Positions 54,475 through 63,950 of a DNA stretch of 64,000 nt are shown in pieces. The stretch spans positions 23,567 through 87,566 of the forward strand of contig NZ_FUKU01000061.1 of the NCBI RefSeq assembly GCF_900163865.1. The letters are read 5' to 3'. The position numbers and the translations under genes were made by a program. The notes under the pieces were generated by a model. It was not told where the DNA came from, did no database searches, and was given only the letters and a program-made list of their open reading frames with translations. Positions within the stretch are counted from its first letter, which is position 1. Each line of letters starts with the position of its first letter. This stretch comes from Sphingobacterium sp. JB170 (GTDB lineage: Bacteria; Bacteroidota; Bacteroidia; Sphingobacteriales; Sphingobacteriaceae).

Positions 54475-54807
54475 TCAAATCGTCCAATCATCGTCTGTAT
54501 CTGCTGAATCGGATATTTGTCGAATAATTTCTGAGGCTTCACTATCGGCAGAGATGCCGTATCCATTGACAAAAACGCCTTTTGAGCCGTCGTTCTTATT
54601 ATGCATGGCGTACAAAATTGCCTCATCTTCGACATTATTCATCGGGGCAAACCGGTAGGTTCGGTCAATCACAAGGTTTTTTAGGCTAACTTTCTCGCCT
54701 CCGGTTATATAGGAATCTTGTACTTCCAGCAAGTTGTAATCCATTGTGTAGCCGCGCTCTCTTAAAATATTAAGTACTTCGCTTAATGTCTTCTCAGTAT
54801 GAATCAT
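54475..54807 (-). CDS. Small conserved Bacteroidota protein (often mislabelled PRPP synthetase)
   Basis: A 110-residue cytoplasmic protein. Pattern KTLSEVLNILRERGYTMDYNL, then VIDRTYRFAPMNNVEDEAILYAMHNKNDGSKGVFVNGYGISAD, matches a family of about 100 residues widespread in the phylum. It is frequently annotated as phosphoribosylpyrophosphate synthetase, but is far too short for that enzyme and lacks its PRPP loop. The C-terminus is very acidic (SDSADTDDDW). Function is unknown. It is flanked on both sides by the two hairpin-plus-leader elements. Confidence 0.8.
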   Translation of the reverse strand: MIHTEKTLSEVLNILRERGYTMDYNLLEVQDSYITGGEKVSLKNLVIDRTYRFAPMNNVEDEAILYAMHNKNDGSKGVFVNGYGISADSEASEIIRQISDSADTDDDWTI

Positions 54808-54899
54808 AGTTGGAATCTTAATTAAACGTGTTGATTTACGATTAAAGATAACGAATATTAATAATATTTAGCGGATTTAGAAGGGATATAGGTACAAAA

Positions 54900-54961
54900 A
54901 AAGGTTTTCAAACGGGGAGAATGAAAACCTTTAGCTAACCAATTATAAACCTAAATTATGA
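54900..54961. repeat. Hairpin-plus-leader element, copy B
   Basis: An 11-bp stem AAAGGTTTTCA / TGAAAACCTTT closes a loop with CGGGGAG, as in copy A. The tail at 54937-54961 has the same 4-nt spacing and differs from copy A at one base. The ATG at 54958 opens a 5-codon frame (MMKQR, stop). On the minus strand it is a terminator with T7. Confidence 0.75.
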
Positions 54962-55139
54962 TGAAACAAAGATAGTGTATTTTGTACACTATTCAAAATG
55001 TTTTTTCGCATTTTCAACATATTTTAAATATTATTTTTTGGCCCTCTATTCTGAAGAGGATAACCTAACATACCTCTTAGCTTTCCGCGGGAATATTTGT
55101 GATTCCACTGTTATGATTTGTTTGTATTACTTGCAACAA
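54962..55139. other. Intergenic region between copy B and the DPP terminator
   Basis: Contains a hairpin ATAGTGTA / TACACTAT at 54972-54992. No gene supported. Confidence 0.3.
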
Positions 55140-55176
55140 AAAATGCATTCTGACTGTATCATTCAGGATGCATTTT
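55140..55176 (-). terminator. Rho-independent terminator of the peptidase operon
   Basis: On the minus strand AAAATGCATCCTGA pairs with TCAGAATGCATTTT (one wobble) and is followed by T-rich sequence. It lies about 19 nt beyond the stop codon. Confidence 0.8.
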
Positions 55177-55194
55177 AGATTTTACATGTATATT

Positions 55195-57363
55195 TTATTT
55201 TCCTCCTGGCGGGCAGTTTTCTTTTAGAAAGCGTGTATAGGTTGTCGCTAAATGAGCGGAAGTACCCTTACCTTCGTTGATAGCATGGCTTCGGTTAGGG
55301 TAGGACATCATTTGGAAAGGAATATTATTCTCAATCAGCGCATTGATATAAACTTCTGCATTTTGATAATGCACATTATCATCTCCCGTACCGTGAATCA
55401 AAAGTAAGTTTCCTTTCACATTTTGTGCATATTTAAGGGCTGATCCTTCGATAAAATCGGCTTTATTCTCTTGAGGCAGTCCCATGTAGCGTTCTTGATA
55501 GATGTTGTCGTATAGAAGCTGATTGGTGACAGGCGCCACAGCGATTCCGGTTTGGTATATATCTGGATATTGTCCGAGTAAATTAAGGGTAGAGGCGCCT
55601 CCTCCAGACCAGCCCCATACGGCCACTCTACTGGTGTCGACGAAGCCGAATTTGAATACTTCTATGGCACCCATCGCCTGATCGCGAATATTTAATCGTC
55701 CAATTTTTCGGTAGATGGATTTGCGCCACGCGGCGCCCTTGGGTGCCGGTGTGCCTCGATTTTCAAGAGAGACGTAAATGTATCCATCGGCGGCCATGTC
55801 CCCATTGTAAAGCCTGTTTTTACCGATGCCATAGCTATCGGTAACCGTCTGGGAAGCGGGTTCGCCATAAACATAGAATACGATCGGGTATTTTTTATTC
55901 GCATCGAAATTAGTCGGTTTGACCATCCATCCGTCGAGTGTCACGCTGTCTGCTGTAGTTACTTGAAAAAATTCTACTTTCGACTCGTCAGCCTTTGCGT
56001 GAATTTCTCGACTGGCAGCCTGTAGCTGTTTGTGCTGAGGCAGTGCTATCACTGCCCCTCCTAAATAGCGCTCGGTATTGCTCGAGGTAAAAAGAGCGAG
56101 GTTCCCGTTGGGCGATATCGTGTAACTATTGCTGCCTGAATATTCTTGCGGTGTCACGCGTTTTGCCTTTCCACCGTTCATATTCACGCTATATAGATAT
56201 TTCTGCGTGGCATTCTGCGGAGAAGCAGTGAAATATATTGTACGGTGGTTCGGGTCGATTCTCTCGATATTAATTACATCAAAATCGTCTTGAGTGATTC
56301 GCTGTTCCTTGCCACTAAGATCAATGGCATAAATCTGTCTCCATCCACTTTTTTCAGAGACCCAAAGGAATTTCGTGTTTTGGTCGATCCAGTCCCATCC
56401 GCTTGGGTCATTATTATTCCAACGTGATTTGATATCGATCCAGGTATCGCTGGATTCCTGGTGTATTACTTTTGACTCACCAGTAGCCGTGTTGCTTAGA
56501 ATTATTTCGCTGTGGTTTTGCTTGCGGTTTAGCTTTTGAAGAATGATTGCCGAGGAGTTGTTTAACCACTCCATACGCGGAATATAGATTTGGTTTTCCT
56601 CGCCTTGAACGATTATTTTAGTCTCGTTTTTTGTTGTGATATCTGCAATCCACACGCTTACGCCCGAAGGAGCCATGCCTACTTTAGGGTATTCTACAGG
56701 TATCGTGAAAGAATACAGGCTATCGGTGTTGTTAATCATCAGGAAATTTCGTGTATCATGTGCATCTAATTTCCAATAAGCAATTTTCTTACTATCGGGA
56801 GACCAGCGAAAGCCGTCTTGCGTTCCAAACTCTTCCTCATATACCCAGTCGAAGGTACCGTTGATAATACCTTTACCACCATCTTTTGTGATCTGGTTGG
56901 TGGTATGGTCCGCTAAGTATTCAACGTAGATATTGTGCTTAAAGACATAAGCAACCCGCATCCCATCAGGAGCGAATTTAGCAAACATTAAATTCGACTG
57001 CGGATGTTGCGCACCAAGTTGGTGTAATTTTTTGGTTTTGCGGTTGAATATCCAATAGTCGCCCCGTGTGTGCTCGCGCCATACCCGCTTTGTATTGGTG
57101 AACAGTAAGAGTTGATCACCTTGGGGCGAAACCTGGAAGCTTTGCACGTCTAAAGGTTGTGTTGCACCCGTGGGTATAAGCTCTTGTTGGGTTAAAAAAA
57201 CGGAACTTTTAGTTGGATCGAGTAGGTTCACGATCTTTACTCCCTGCTCAGAAAACGAATAATATCCGTTTCCGTCCGGCGTCCACTGTATTTGCCCCTG
57301 CACGCGTTGCATGCTGAACGCAAGCAGGGTGCAGGTAATGAATAGGATTGCTTTGTTAAGCAT
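55195..57363 (-). CDS. S9 family dipeptidyl peptidase IV-type serine peptidase
   Basis: Periplasmic or surface exopeptidase removing N-terminal dipeptides with Pro or Ala in second position. I prefer the ATG at 57363 (MLNKAILFIT, compact signal peptide, 8-nt overlap with the upstream gene) to the in-frame ATG at 57390. Numbered from 57363: beta-propeller about 30-450, with the DPP4 hallmark DWVYEEE at 172-178 that holds the substrate N-terminus. The alpha/beta hydrolase part has Ser586 (GWSGGG), Asp661 (HGTGDDNVHY) and His693 (RSHAI). The catalytic loop reads GWSGGG where DPP-IV usually has GWSYGG. It forms a pair with the aminopeptidase upstream. Confidence 0.93.
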   Translation of the reverse strand: MLNKAILFITCTLLAFSMQRVQGQIQWTPDGNGYYSFSEQGVKIVNLLDPTKSSVFLTQQELIPTGATQPLDVQSFQVSPQGDQLLLFTNTKRVWREHTRGDYWIFNRKTKKLHQLGAQHPQSNLMFAKFAPDGMRVAYVFKHNIYVEYLADHTTNQITKDGGKGIINGTFDWVYEEEFGTQDGFRWSPDSKKIAYWKLDAHDTRNFLMINNTDSLYSFTIPVEYPKVGMAPSGVSVWIADITTKNETKIIVQGEENQIYIPRMEWLNNSSAIILQKLNRKQNHSEIILSNTATGESKVIHQESSDTWIDIKSRWNNNDPSGWDWIDQNTKFLWVSEKSGWRQIYAIDLSGKEQRITQDDFDVINIERIDPNHRTIYFTASPQNATQKYLYSVNMNGGKAKRVTPQEYSGSNSYTISPNGNLALFTSSNTERYLGGAVIALPQHKQLQAASREIHAKADESKVEFFQVTTADSVTLDGWMVKPTNFDANKKYPIVFYVYGEPASQTVTDSYGIGKNRLYNGDMAADGYIYVSLENRGTPAPKGAAWRKSIYRKIGRLNIRDQAMGAIEVFKFGFVDTSRVAVWGWSGGGASTLNLLGQYPDIYQTGIAVAPVTNQLLYDNIYQERYMGLPQENKADFIEGSALKYAQNVKGNLLLIHGTGDDNVHYQNAEVYINALIENNIPFQMMSYPNRSHAINEGKGTSAHLATTYTRFLKENCPPGGK

Positions 57364-58747
57364 TATGCGATCTATAGTTTTCAATTTCATCTACTGTTTT
57401 AATTAGTTCTGGACCTAACAAACGATATCCGTCTTGGGTGATCAAGAAATCATCTTCTATACGGATTCCGCCAAAATCCCGGTATTGGGCTAGTTTATTG
57501 TAGTTTATGAATTCAGAAAGCTTATTTTCTGACTGCCACTGGTCAATTAATGTCGGGATAAAATAAATTCCGGGCTCCACGGTCACGACGAATCCGCTTT
57601 CCAACGTTCGACCTAACCGCAATGATTTTAATCCAAAGGTATGCGTATCCTTTGGTTCTCCCGGTGTGTATCCGACATACTGCTCGCCCAGGTCCTCCAT
57701 ATCATGTACATCCAATCCCATCAAATGACCTAGCCCACACTGGAAAAAAAGGCTATGTGCGTTCTGCGCTACGGCCTTGTCTGGGTCGCCTTTCATAATC
57801 CCAAGTGATACGAGCCCCTTCACTAGCCGCTGGCAAGCCAAAAGGTGGACTTCTTTATATTTTATCCCCGGTTTAAGTGCGTCTCTAGCCGCTGATAACG
57901 CATCGAGGACAATATTGTATATTTCTTTTTGTTTACTGCTAAACCGTTTGCCTACCGGGATCGTTCTCGTTAAATCCGCGGCATAGCCCATCTGAGTTTC
58001 TACTCCCGAATCATTAAGCAACATATCGCCATTTTCAATAGTATTCAATTGATGGGAGTTATGCAATATTTCCCCGTGTTTGGTTACAATTGGCGGGTAA
58101 GCCAGTCTACAATTGTGGTTCGCAGCAAAACATGCTATTTCACTCGCTATATTTCCTTCCTTAATCCCTGCTCTGGTAAGCCGCATGGCTAATAAATGCA
58201 TTTCGGTGGAAACGCGAACAGCCTCCTCAATTTGCTGTACTTCTTGATCTTCTTTAATCGCCCTTAAGGCAACGACCGCTTTTATGAACGTCGGGGACGC
58301 TTGTAATTGCTTCACCGGCTGACCTAGTAAGTCGCTTAGCAAAAGTTTATTGGCAGATTGATAGGGCGGTAGAAAATGGACTTTTCGTCCCTTATTTTTT
58401 GCGTTATTTAAATATTGACCTAGCTGCGAATAGGGAAGGGTATGGCTCACCCCAGATTTTTGACTTTTTGATTTTAAAGTCTCTAATTTACCCGTCCATA
58501 CGATTTCGTCTAGCGTGGCCTCATCGCCAAAGACGATCGTCTTTTGTTCATCTAGATCAATAATCGCTGCGATGGCAGGTTGACTAATGCCGAAGAAATA
58601 TAAAAACGTGCTATCTTGACGAAATGGATAGGCATTATGTTCAAAGTTAATGGGGTTCTCGATGTTACCTAAAAAAAGGAAAATCCCCTCGCTATTAGAA
58701 TTTGCCAATTTGTCTCTTCGCCGCTGGTAGGTCTCCGTTGAAAACAT
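57356..58747 (-). CDS. Xaa-Pro aminopeptidase (aminopeptidase P, M24B)
   Basis: Metallopeptidase releasing an N-terminal residue before proline, 463 residues. The N-terminal AMP_N domain is about 1-150 (NPINFEHNAYPFRQDSTFLYFFG). The pita-bread catalytic domain has all five metal ligands: Asp246 (NDSGVE), Asp258 (ADLTRTIP), His341 (GLGHLMGLDVHD), Glu391 (VEPGIYFIP) and Glu431 (GGIRIEDD). No signal peptide, so cytoplasmic. Its end overlaps the DPP-IV gene by 8 nt; both attack proline-containing peptides, so the pair is functionally consistent. Confidence 0.95.
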   Translation of the reverse strand: MFSTETYQRRRDKLANSNSEGIFLFLGNIENPINFEHNAYPFRQDSTFLYFFGISQPAIAAIIDLDEQKTIVFGDEATLDEIVWTGKLETLKSKSQKSGVSHTLPYSQLGQYLNNAKNKGRKVHFLPPYQSANKLLLSDLLGQPVKQLQASPTFIKAVVALRAIKEDQEVQQIEEAVRVSTEMHLLAMRLTRAGIKEGNIASEIACFAANHNCRLAYPPIVTKHGEILHNSHQLNTIENGDMLLNDSGVETQMGYAADLTRTIPVGKRFSSKQKEIYNIVLDALSAARDALKPGIKYKEVHLLACQRLVKGLVSLGIMKGDPDKAVAQNAHSLFFQCGLGHLMGLDVHDMEDLGEQYVGYTPGEPKDTHTFGLKSLRLGRTLESGFVVTVEPGIYFIPTLIDQWQSENKLSEFINYNKLAQYRDFGGIRIEDDFLITQDGYRLLGPELIKTVDEIENYRSHNA

Positions 58748-59014
58748 AGATTTGTGTTTTTATTTATGCTGCTGTATTGCAATGTAAATATGGGAATTTG
58801 ATCTGGAAAAAAACGATCTTATATTGTCAAAATCTTAGCAAAAATTGCTTTAACGGAGTGTACTCCTATGCTGCGAAGGCTAAAATTATCACTATTATAT
58901 CCGTATACAAAAAATACAAAATAGAAATAAACGTTACCAGCTAGCGCTCATTGGGATAGCGATATGTAATTGTTTTTACCTATAAGGAGGTATCCAAGGC
59001 CTGTATATTTTTTG
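58748..59014. other. Intergenic region before dnaE
   Basis: Divergent control region of the aminopeptidase P and dnaE genes. No gene seen. Confidence 0.3.
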
Positions 59015-59022
59015 TAGATTTG
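59015..59022 (+). promoter_or_regulatory. Candidate -7 element for dnaE
   Basis: TAGATTTG fits TAnnTTTG and lies 27 nt before the start codon. No clear -33 element. Confidence 0.45.
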
Positions 59023-59049
59023 TCTTAGAAGAAAGGGACAGAAACTAGT

Positions 59050-62000
59050 ATGTATTTAATATTCGATACGGAAACCACGGGGTTACCGAAGCGCTGGGAC
59101 GCACCAATTACGGATACCGAAAATTGGCCGCGTTGTATTCAGATTGCTTGGCAGTTACACGATGAGATGGGACGCCTAATTGAACATCAAGATTTTTTGA
59201 TACAGCCCGACGGTTTTAATATCCCATACGATTCGGAACAGATTCACGGTATTTCCACCGCGCTCGCGGAACGTGATGGTGTGCCGCTTCAAGGTGTGTT
59301 GGAATTATTCAATCAAGCGCTTAGTAAAGCTAAATTTGTAGTCGGCCAAAATATCGGGTTTGATATCAACATTATGGGTAGTGAGTTATACCGTTATGGT
59401 GTTGAATCACCCATGGCAAATATGCCGGTTTTAGACACCTGTACGGAAGTTACTGCAAATCTGTTGCAACTTCCAGGGGGGCGTGGGGGACGATTTAAGC
59501 TGCCTAACCTTACAGAATTGCATAGCTACCTGTTTGGTGTGCCGTTTTCCGAGGCTCATAACGCGACGGCTGATGTGGAGGCTACCACGCGCTGTTTCTT
59601 TGAACTTGTACGCCGGGAGGTTTTCACCACAGCGGAGCTACAGGTAGACCAAGGGTACTTTGTGAATTTTGTTGAGCAAAATCCGACAACAATTGATTCC
59701 GTAGGCTTAAAGCATATTAATTTAAAAGCTGCCTCGCAGGAAATTCTCAAAGAGATCGAGGTAGAGACGCCTGTTGTGAAGATTGATGATGCTTTGAAAG
59801 AAGCGCTAAAGGCAGCTGAATTTGCGCATTTACACAACCACTCGCAATTTTCCGTACTGCAATCAACAATTGCAATCGGTGCACTAGTGGAGGCTGCCGC
59901 AAAAGCCGAAATGCCCGCTGTAGCGTTGACCGATCACGGAAACATGATGGGGGCTTTTCATTTTGTAAGCAAAGCGCTTGGTTATAATAAAGAAATTGAA
60001 GCAAAAAATGAACAGGCGATCCAAAATGGCGAGGAGCCTACAGGTAAAATAATAAAACCGATTGTAGGTTGTGAGTTTTTCGTATGCGAGGATCATAATG
60101 ATAAAAAACGTAAGGATAACGGCTATCAAGTCGTTTTCTTAGCAAAAAATAAAGCCGGATACCACAATCTGGCCAAAATGGCCTCGATAGCCTACACTGA
60201 AGGGTTCTATTATGTCCCAAGGATCGATAAATCGGTGATCGAGCAGTATAAGGGCGATCTCATCGTACTCTCGGGGAATCTCTATGGAGAGGTGCCTAGC
60301 AAAGTACTAAACATAGGGGAGTCGCAAGCGGAGGAAGCTTTACTTTGGTGGAAAGAGCAGTTTTCGGATGACTTTTACATTGAACTAATGCGTCATGGGC
60401 AGGAAGATGAGGATCGGGTCAATCAAACATTAATCGAGCTAGCAGATCGTCATCAGGTTGCACTCATCGCAACCAACAACACCTACTATTTGAAAAAGGA
60501 GGATGCTCATGCTCATGATATCTTATTGTGTGTGAAAGATGGCGAAAAACTTTCCACGCCAAAAGGCCGCGGTAGAGGGTTCCGGTTTGGATTGCCAAAT
60601 CAAGATTACTATTTTAAATCCTCAGATCAAATGAAGGAAGTCTTTTCAGATACTCCTTCTGCGGTTATCAATATTCAGTCGCTCCTGGATAAGATTGAAA
60701 TATATTCTCTCAACCGCGACGTGTTGCTTCCTAAATTTGATATTCCCGAAATATTTCAGTTTGCAGAGGACGATGTAGATGGAGGCAAACGCGGTGAAAA
60801 TGCATTCCTCCGCCACCTGGCGTACGAGGGGGCTGCACAGCGCTACCCCGAGATTGACGAAGTGATAACCGAACGGCTGGATTTCGAATTAGCCACGATT
60901 GAAAAAACTGGATATCCGGGCTATTTCTTAATTGTACATGACTTTATAGCAGCAGCGCGCAACATGGGCGTCTCCGTCGGCCCTGGGCGTGGATCAGCCG
61001 CAGGGTCTGCCGTCGCCTATTGTTTGGGAATTACGAATCTAGACCCCATACAATATGATTTGCTATTTGAACGTTTCCTAAATCCTGACCGTGTATCGAT
61101 GCCCGATATTGACATCGACTTTGATGATGAAGGGCGCGGACGGGTCATGCAGTACGTAATCAATAAATACGGTGCCTCACAGGTTGCGCAAATCATTACT
61201 TACGGTACGATGGCTGCTAAGTCATCAATCAAAGATACCGCACGCGTATTAGACTTGTCCCTGCAGGATGCCAACGAAATTGCGAAGCTAATTCCAAACC
61301 TCAAATTAGCCAAGATATTTTCGTTAGACGAAAAAGCACTCAAGGAAACTCTGCGCTCTGAAGAACTCGAGGCTGTTAATCGTTTAAAATCACTTGCCGA
61401 GGGCGCTGGACTGGAAGCCGAGACAATCAAGCAGGCAAGGGTCCTTGAAGGGTCGATGCGTAACACTGGGATCCACGCTTGTGGCGTCATCATCACGCCT
61501 GATGATATCACAAAATTTGTTCCCGTATCCCTAGCCAAAGACTCCGATTTATTCGTTACGCAATTTGACAACTCGGTGGTAGAAAGCGCGGGCCTGCTCA
61601 AGATGGACTTCTTGGGGCTCAAAACATTAACATTAATAAAAGATACCGTAAGCAATGTTAAGCTACGTCATGGTATCGAGCTTAACCCCGATAAATTTCC
61701 GATCGATGACCTGCTGACATATGAACTCTTCCAGCGCGGTGAGACAGTAGGTGTCTTTCAATACGAATCGCCCGGGATGCAAAAGTACATGAAGGAGTTG
61801 AAACCGACCGTTTTTGCGGATTTAATTGCCATGAACGCGTTATATCGGCCCGGTCCGATGGAGTATATTCCCTTGTTTATTAAGCGTAAACACGGTATAG
61901 AAGAGATTAAATATGATTTAGAAGCCTGCGAAGAATACCTACAGGAAACATATGGTATTACCGTATACCAAGAACAAGTAATGCTTCTATCGCAGAAGCT

Positions 62001-63474
62001 AGCAGGTTTTTCAAAGGGTGATGCCGATGTTTTGCGTAAGGCGATGGGTAAAAAGCAAAAGGCGGTCCTCGATAAAATGAAGCCGAAATTCGTTGAACAG
62101 GCAGCAAACAATGGTCATAATCCAAAAGTACTGGAAAAAATATGGATTGACTGGGAGGCTTTTGCGTCGTATGCATTCAATAAATCCCACTCGACCTGCT
62201 ACGCTTGGGTTGCCTATCAAACGGCCTATTTAAAAGCACACTACCCTGCAGAGTACATGGCCGCAGTATTGTCCAACAACATGAACGATATAAAACAAGT
62301 GACATTTTTTATGGAAGAGTGTAAGCGCATGGGCTTACGTGTCTTAACTCCCGACGTTAATGAGTCGCATTATAAGTTTACTGTGAACGATCAGGGAGCG
62401 ATTCGGTTTGGTATGGGCGCAGTGAAAGGGGTGGGCGCTGGTGCGGTGGATACGATCGTACAAACACGGATGAAAGATGGGCGCTACAAGTCTGTTTTTG
62501 ACTTGGCTAAACGTATCGATTTACGGGCAGCAAATAAAAAAGCATTTGAAAGTCTTGCATACGCCGGAGGCCTTGATAGCTTTATCGACACCCACCGGGC
62601 GCAGTATTTTTACTCGGATGGGGATAACAGCACTGGCTTAGAAAAGGCAATTAAATATGGGAATAGGTTTAAAGAAAATGAAAACTCGGCGCAAGGAAGT
62701 CTTTTTGGTGGTTCAGCTGCAACGGAATTACCCGAGCCCATCTTCGCGCCATGTCCACAATGGGGCTTAATCGAGAAATTAAAATATGAACGGGATGTGA
62801 TTGGAATTTACCTTACCAGTCATCCATTGGACAACTATAAATTTGAAATAAAACATTTTTGCCAAAATCGCGTACGCGATTTGCAACTAATAAACAAGGC
62901 TAAGGCCAGCGAAGTTGAAGACGAGGTTTTACTAGATTTCAACAGAATAAAAAACAAGGAAGTGGTGATTGGTGGCGTGATCGCGCTGGCAAATCACCGA
63001 ATTTCTAAGAACGGTAAACCTTTTGGATCCTTTGTAATAGAGGATTATGGAGATTCTTATGAAGTAATGGTTTTTGGAGAAGACTACGTGAAATTTAAGG
63101 GATACTTACAAGAAGGGTTCTTCGTGCAAATAAGAGGACTCGTCCAAGAACGTTTTAAACAGGTTGGTAACTGGGGCTTCGAGCTCAAGAATATCCAACT
63201 GCTTTCGGAGTTGCGCGATAAGATGGCTAAAAGCTTTACCATTCAGATGCCACTGCATCGGCTTGATACGGAGTTAATCCAGACAGTACAAAGTTTGATT
63301 CAAGAGGCTAAGGTTGAAGGGGCGGAATCGAATTGCCAGTTGAAATTTAAAATTCTTGATATGCAAGATGAACTCGCTATTGAAATGCCGGCCAAATCGC
63401 TGCGCATAAATTTAACGAACGAATTTCTCGATGGTATTGAAAACCTTGAAGGGCTCAAATATAGATTAAATTGA
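59050..63474 (+). CDS. dnaE: DNA polymerase III alpha subunit with fused N-terminal exonuclease domain
   Basis: Replicative polymerase, 1474 residues. Residues 1-190 are a DEDDh 3'-5' exonuclease domain (FDTETTG with Asp6 and Glu8, then HNATADVEAT), a fusion seen in Bacteroidota DnaE. The PHP domain starts at about 257 (EFAHLHNHSQFSVLQS, TDHGNM). The catalytic core includes VGPGRGSAAGSAVAYCLG and the acids in PDIDIDF (Asp686, 688 and 690). A helix-hairpin-helix region and an OB-fold segment (VVIGGVIALANHRISKNGKPFG) are in the C-terminal third. Separate dnaQ may thus be less critical for proofreading. The gene stands alone, with trxA 104 nt downstream. Confidence 0.97.
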   Translation: MYLIFDTETTGLPKRWDAPITDTENWPRCIQIAWQLHDEMGRLIEHQDFLIQPDGFNIPYDSEQIHGISTALAERDGVPLQGVLELFNQALSKAKFVVGQNIGFDINIMGSELYRYGVESPMANMPVLDTCTEVTANLLQLPGGRGGRFKLPNLTELHSYLFGVPFSEAHNATADVEATTRCFFELVRREVFTTAELQVDQGYFVNFVEQNPTTIDSVGLKHINLKAASQEILKEIEVETPVVKIDDALKEALKAAEFAHLHNHSQFSVLQSTIAIGALVEAAAKAEMPAVALTDHGNMMGAFHFVSKALGYNKEIEAKNEQAIQNGEEPTGKIIKPIVGCEFFVCEDHNDKKRKDNGYQVVFLAKNKAGYHNLAKMASIAYTEGFYYVPRIDKSVIEQYKGDLIVLSGNLYGEVPSKVLNIGESQAEEALLWWKEQFSDDFYIELMRHGQEDEDRVNQTLIELADRHQVALIATNNTYYLKKEDAHAHDILLCVKDGEKLSTPKGRGRGFRFGLPNQDYYFKSSDQMKEVFSDTPSAVINIQSLLDKIEIYSLNRDVLLPKFDIPEIFQFAEDDVDGGKRGENAFLRHLAYEGAAQRYPEIDEVITERLDFELATIEKTGYPGYFLIVHDFIAAARNMGVSVGPGRGSAAGSAVAYCLGITNLDPIQYDLLFERFLNPDRVSMPDIDIDFDDEGRGRVMQYVINKYGASQVAQIITYGTMAAKSSIKDTARVLDLSLQDANEIAKLIPNLKLAKIFSLDEKALKETLRSEELEAVNRLKSLAEGAGLEAETIKQARVLEGSMRNTGIHACGVIITPDDITKFVPVSLAKDSDLFVTQFDNSVVESAGLLKMDFLGLKTLTLIKDTVSNVKLRHGIELNPDKFPIDDLLTYELFQRGETVGVFQYESPGMQKYMKELKPTVFADLIAMNALYRPGPMEYIPLFIKRKHGIEEIKYDLEACEEYLQETYGITVYQEQVMLLSQKLAGFSKGDADVLRKAMGKKQKAVLDKMKPKFVEQAANNGHNPKVLEKIWIDWEAFASYAFNKSHSTCYAWVAYQTAYLKAHYPAEYMAAVLSNNMNDIKQVTFFMEECKRMGLRVLTPDVNESHYKFTVNDQGAIRFGMGAVKGVGAGAVDTIVQTRMKDGRYKSVFDLAKRIDLRAANKKAFESLAYAGGLDSFIDTHRAQYFYSDGDNSTGLEKAIKYGNRFKENENSAQGSLFGGSAATELPEPIFAPCPQWGLIEKLKYERDVIGIYLTSHPLDNYKFEIKHFCQNRVRDLQLINKAKASEVEDEVLLDFNRIKNKEVVIGGVIALANHRISKNGKPFGSFVIEDYGDSYEVMVFGEDYVKFKGYLQEGFFVQIRGLVQERFKQVGNWGFELKNIQLLSELRDKMAKSFTIQMPLHRLDTELIQTVQSLIQEAKVEGAESNCQLKFKILDMQDELAIEMPAKSLRINLTNEFLDGIENLEGLKYRLN

Positions 63475-63527
63475 TAAGCAATAGAATTTTATGAACGCCC
63501 GATGACGAATATAACTTGTTAAATTTT

Positions 63528-63535
63528 TATCTTTG
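63528..63535 (+). promoter_or_regulatory. Candidate -7 element for trxA
   Basis: TATCTTTG fits TAnnTTTG, 43 nt before the trxA start. Confidence 0.4.
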
Positions 63536-63578
63536 TATAGTAGAGATAGAATATTCAAAAAATTAAAACGAAAATACT

Positions 63579-63896
63579 ATGGCATTAGAAATTACAGATA
63601 GCAATTTTGACGAATTGGTGCTAAAATCAGATAAACCTGTTTTGCTCGATTTTTGGGCTGAATGGTGTGGTCCATGTCGTCTAGTGGGACCACTAGTAGA
63701 CGAAATCGCCTCCGAATACGAAGGTAAAGCGGTAGTCGGAAAAGTAAATGTGGATAATAATCCAGATATTTCCGTCAAATATGGCATCCGAAATATCCCA
63801 GCGTTATTATACTTCAAAAATGGTGAAATCGTTGATAAGAATATTGGCGCAGCGCCTAAATCTGTTCTTAAAGAAAAATTAGATAAACAAATTTAA
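63579..63896 (+). CDS. trxA: Thioredoxin
   Basis: Thiol-disulfide reductase, 105 residues, the normal length. Active site WCGPC with Cys30 and Cys33 (WAEWCGPCRLVGP). The cis-Pro segment is IRNIPALLYFKNG, and VDNNPDISVKYGI is the usual central stretch. No signal peptide, so cytoplasmic. Monocistronic, ending in a strong terminator. Confidence 0.97.
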   Translation: MALEITDSNFDELVLKSDKPVLLDFWAEWCGPCRLVGPLVDEIASEYEGKAVVGKVNVDNNPDISVKYGIRNIPALLYFKNGEIVDKNIGAAPKSVLKEKLDKQI

Positions 63897-63916
63897 TTTA
63901 ATAAAAGACTTATATC

Positions 63917-63949
63917 AGCCGGTCCTTTCGCGAGAGACCGGCTTTTTTT
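63917..63949 (+). terminator. Rho-independent terminator after trxA
   Basis: Perfect stem AGCCGGTC / GACCGGCT with an 11-nt loop and a T7 tail. The group II intron begins two bases after the T-run. Confidence 0.92.
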
Positions 63950-63950
63950 G

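Noticed and set aside
54975..55178. 67-codon plus-strand frame with many aromatic residues
   Set aside because: It overlaps the peptidase operon's terminator and has AT-driven composition.
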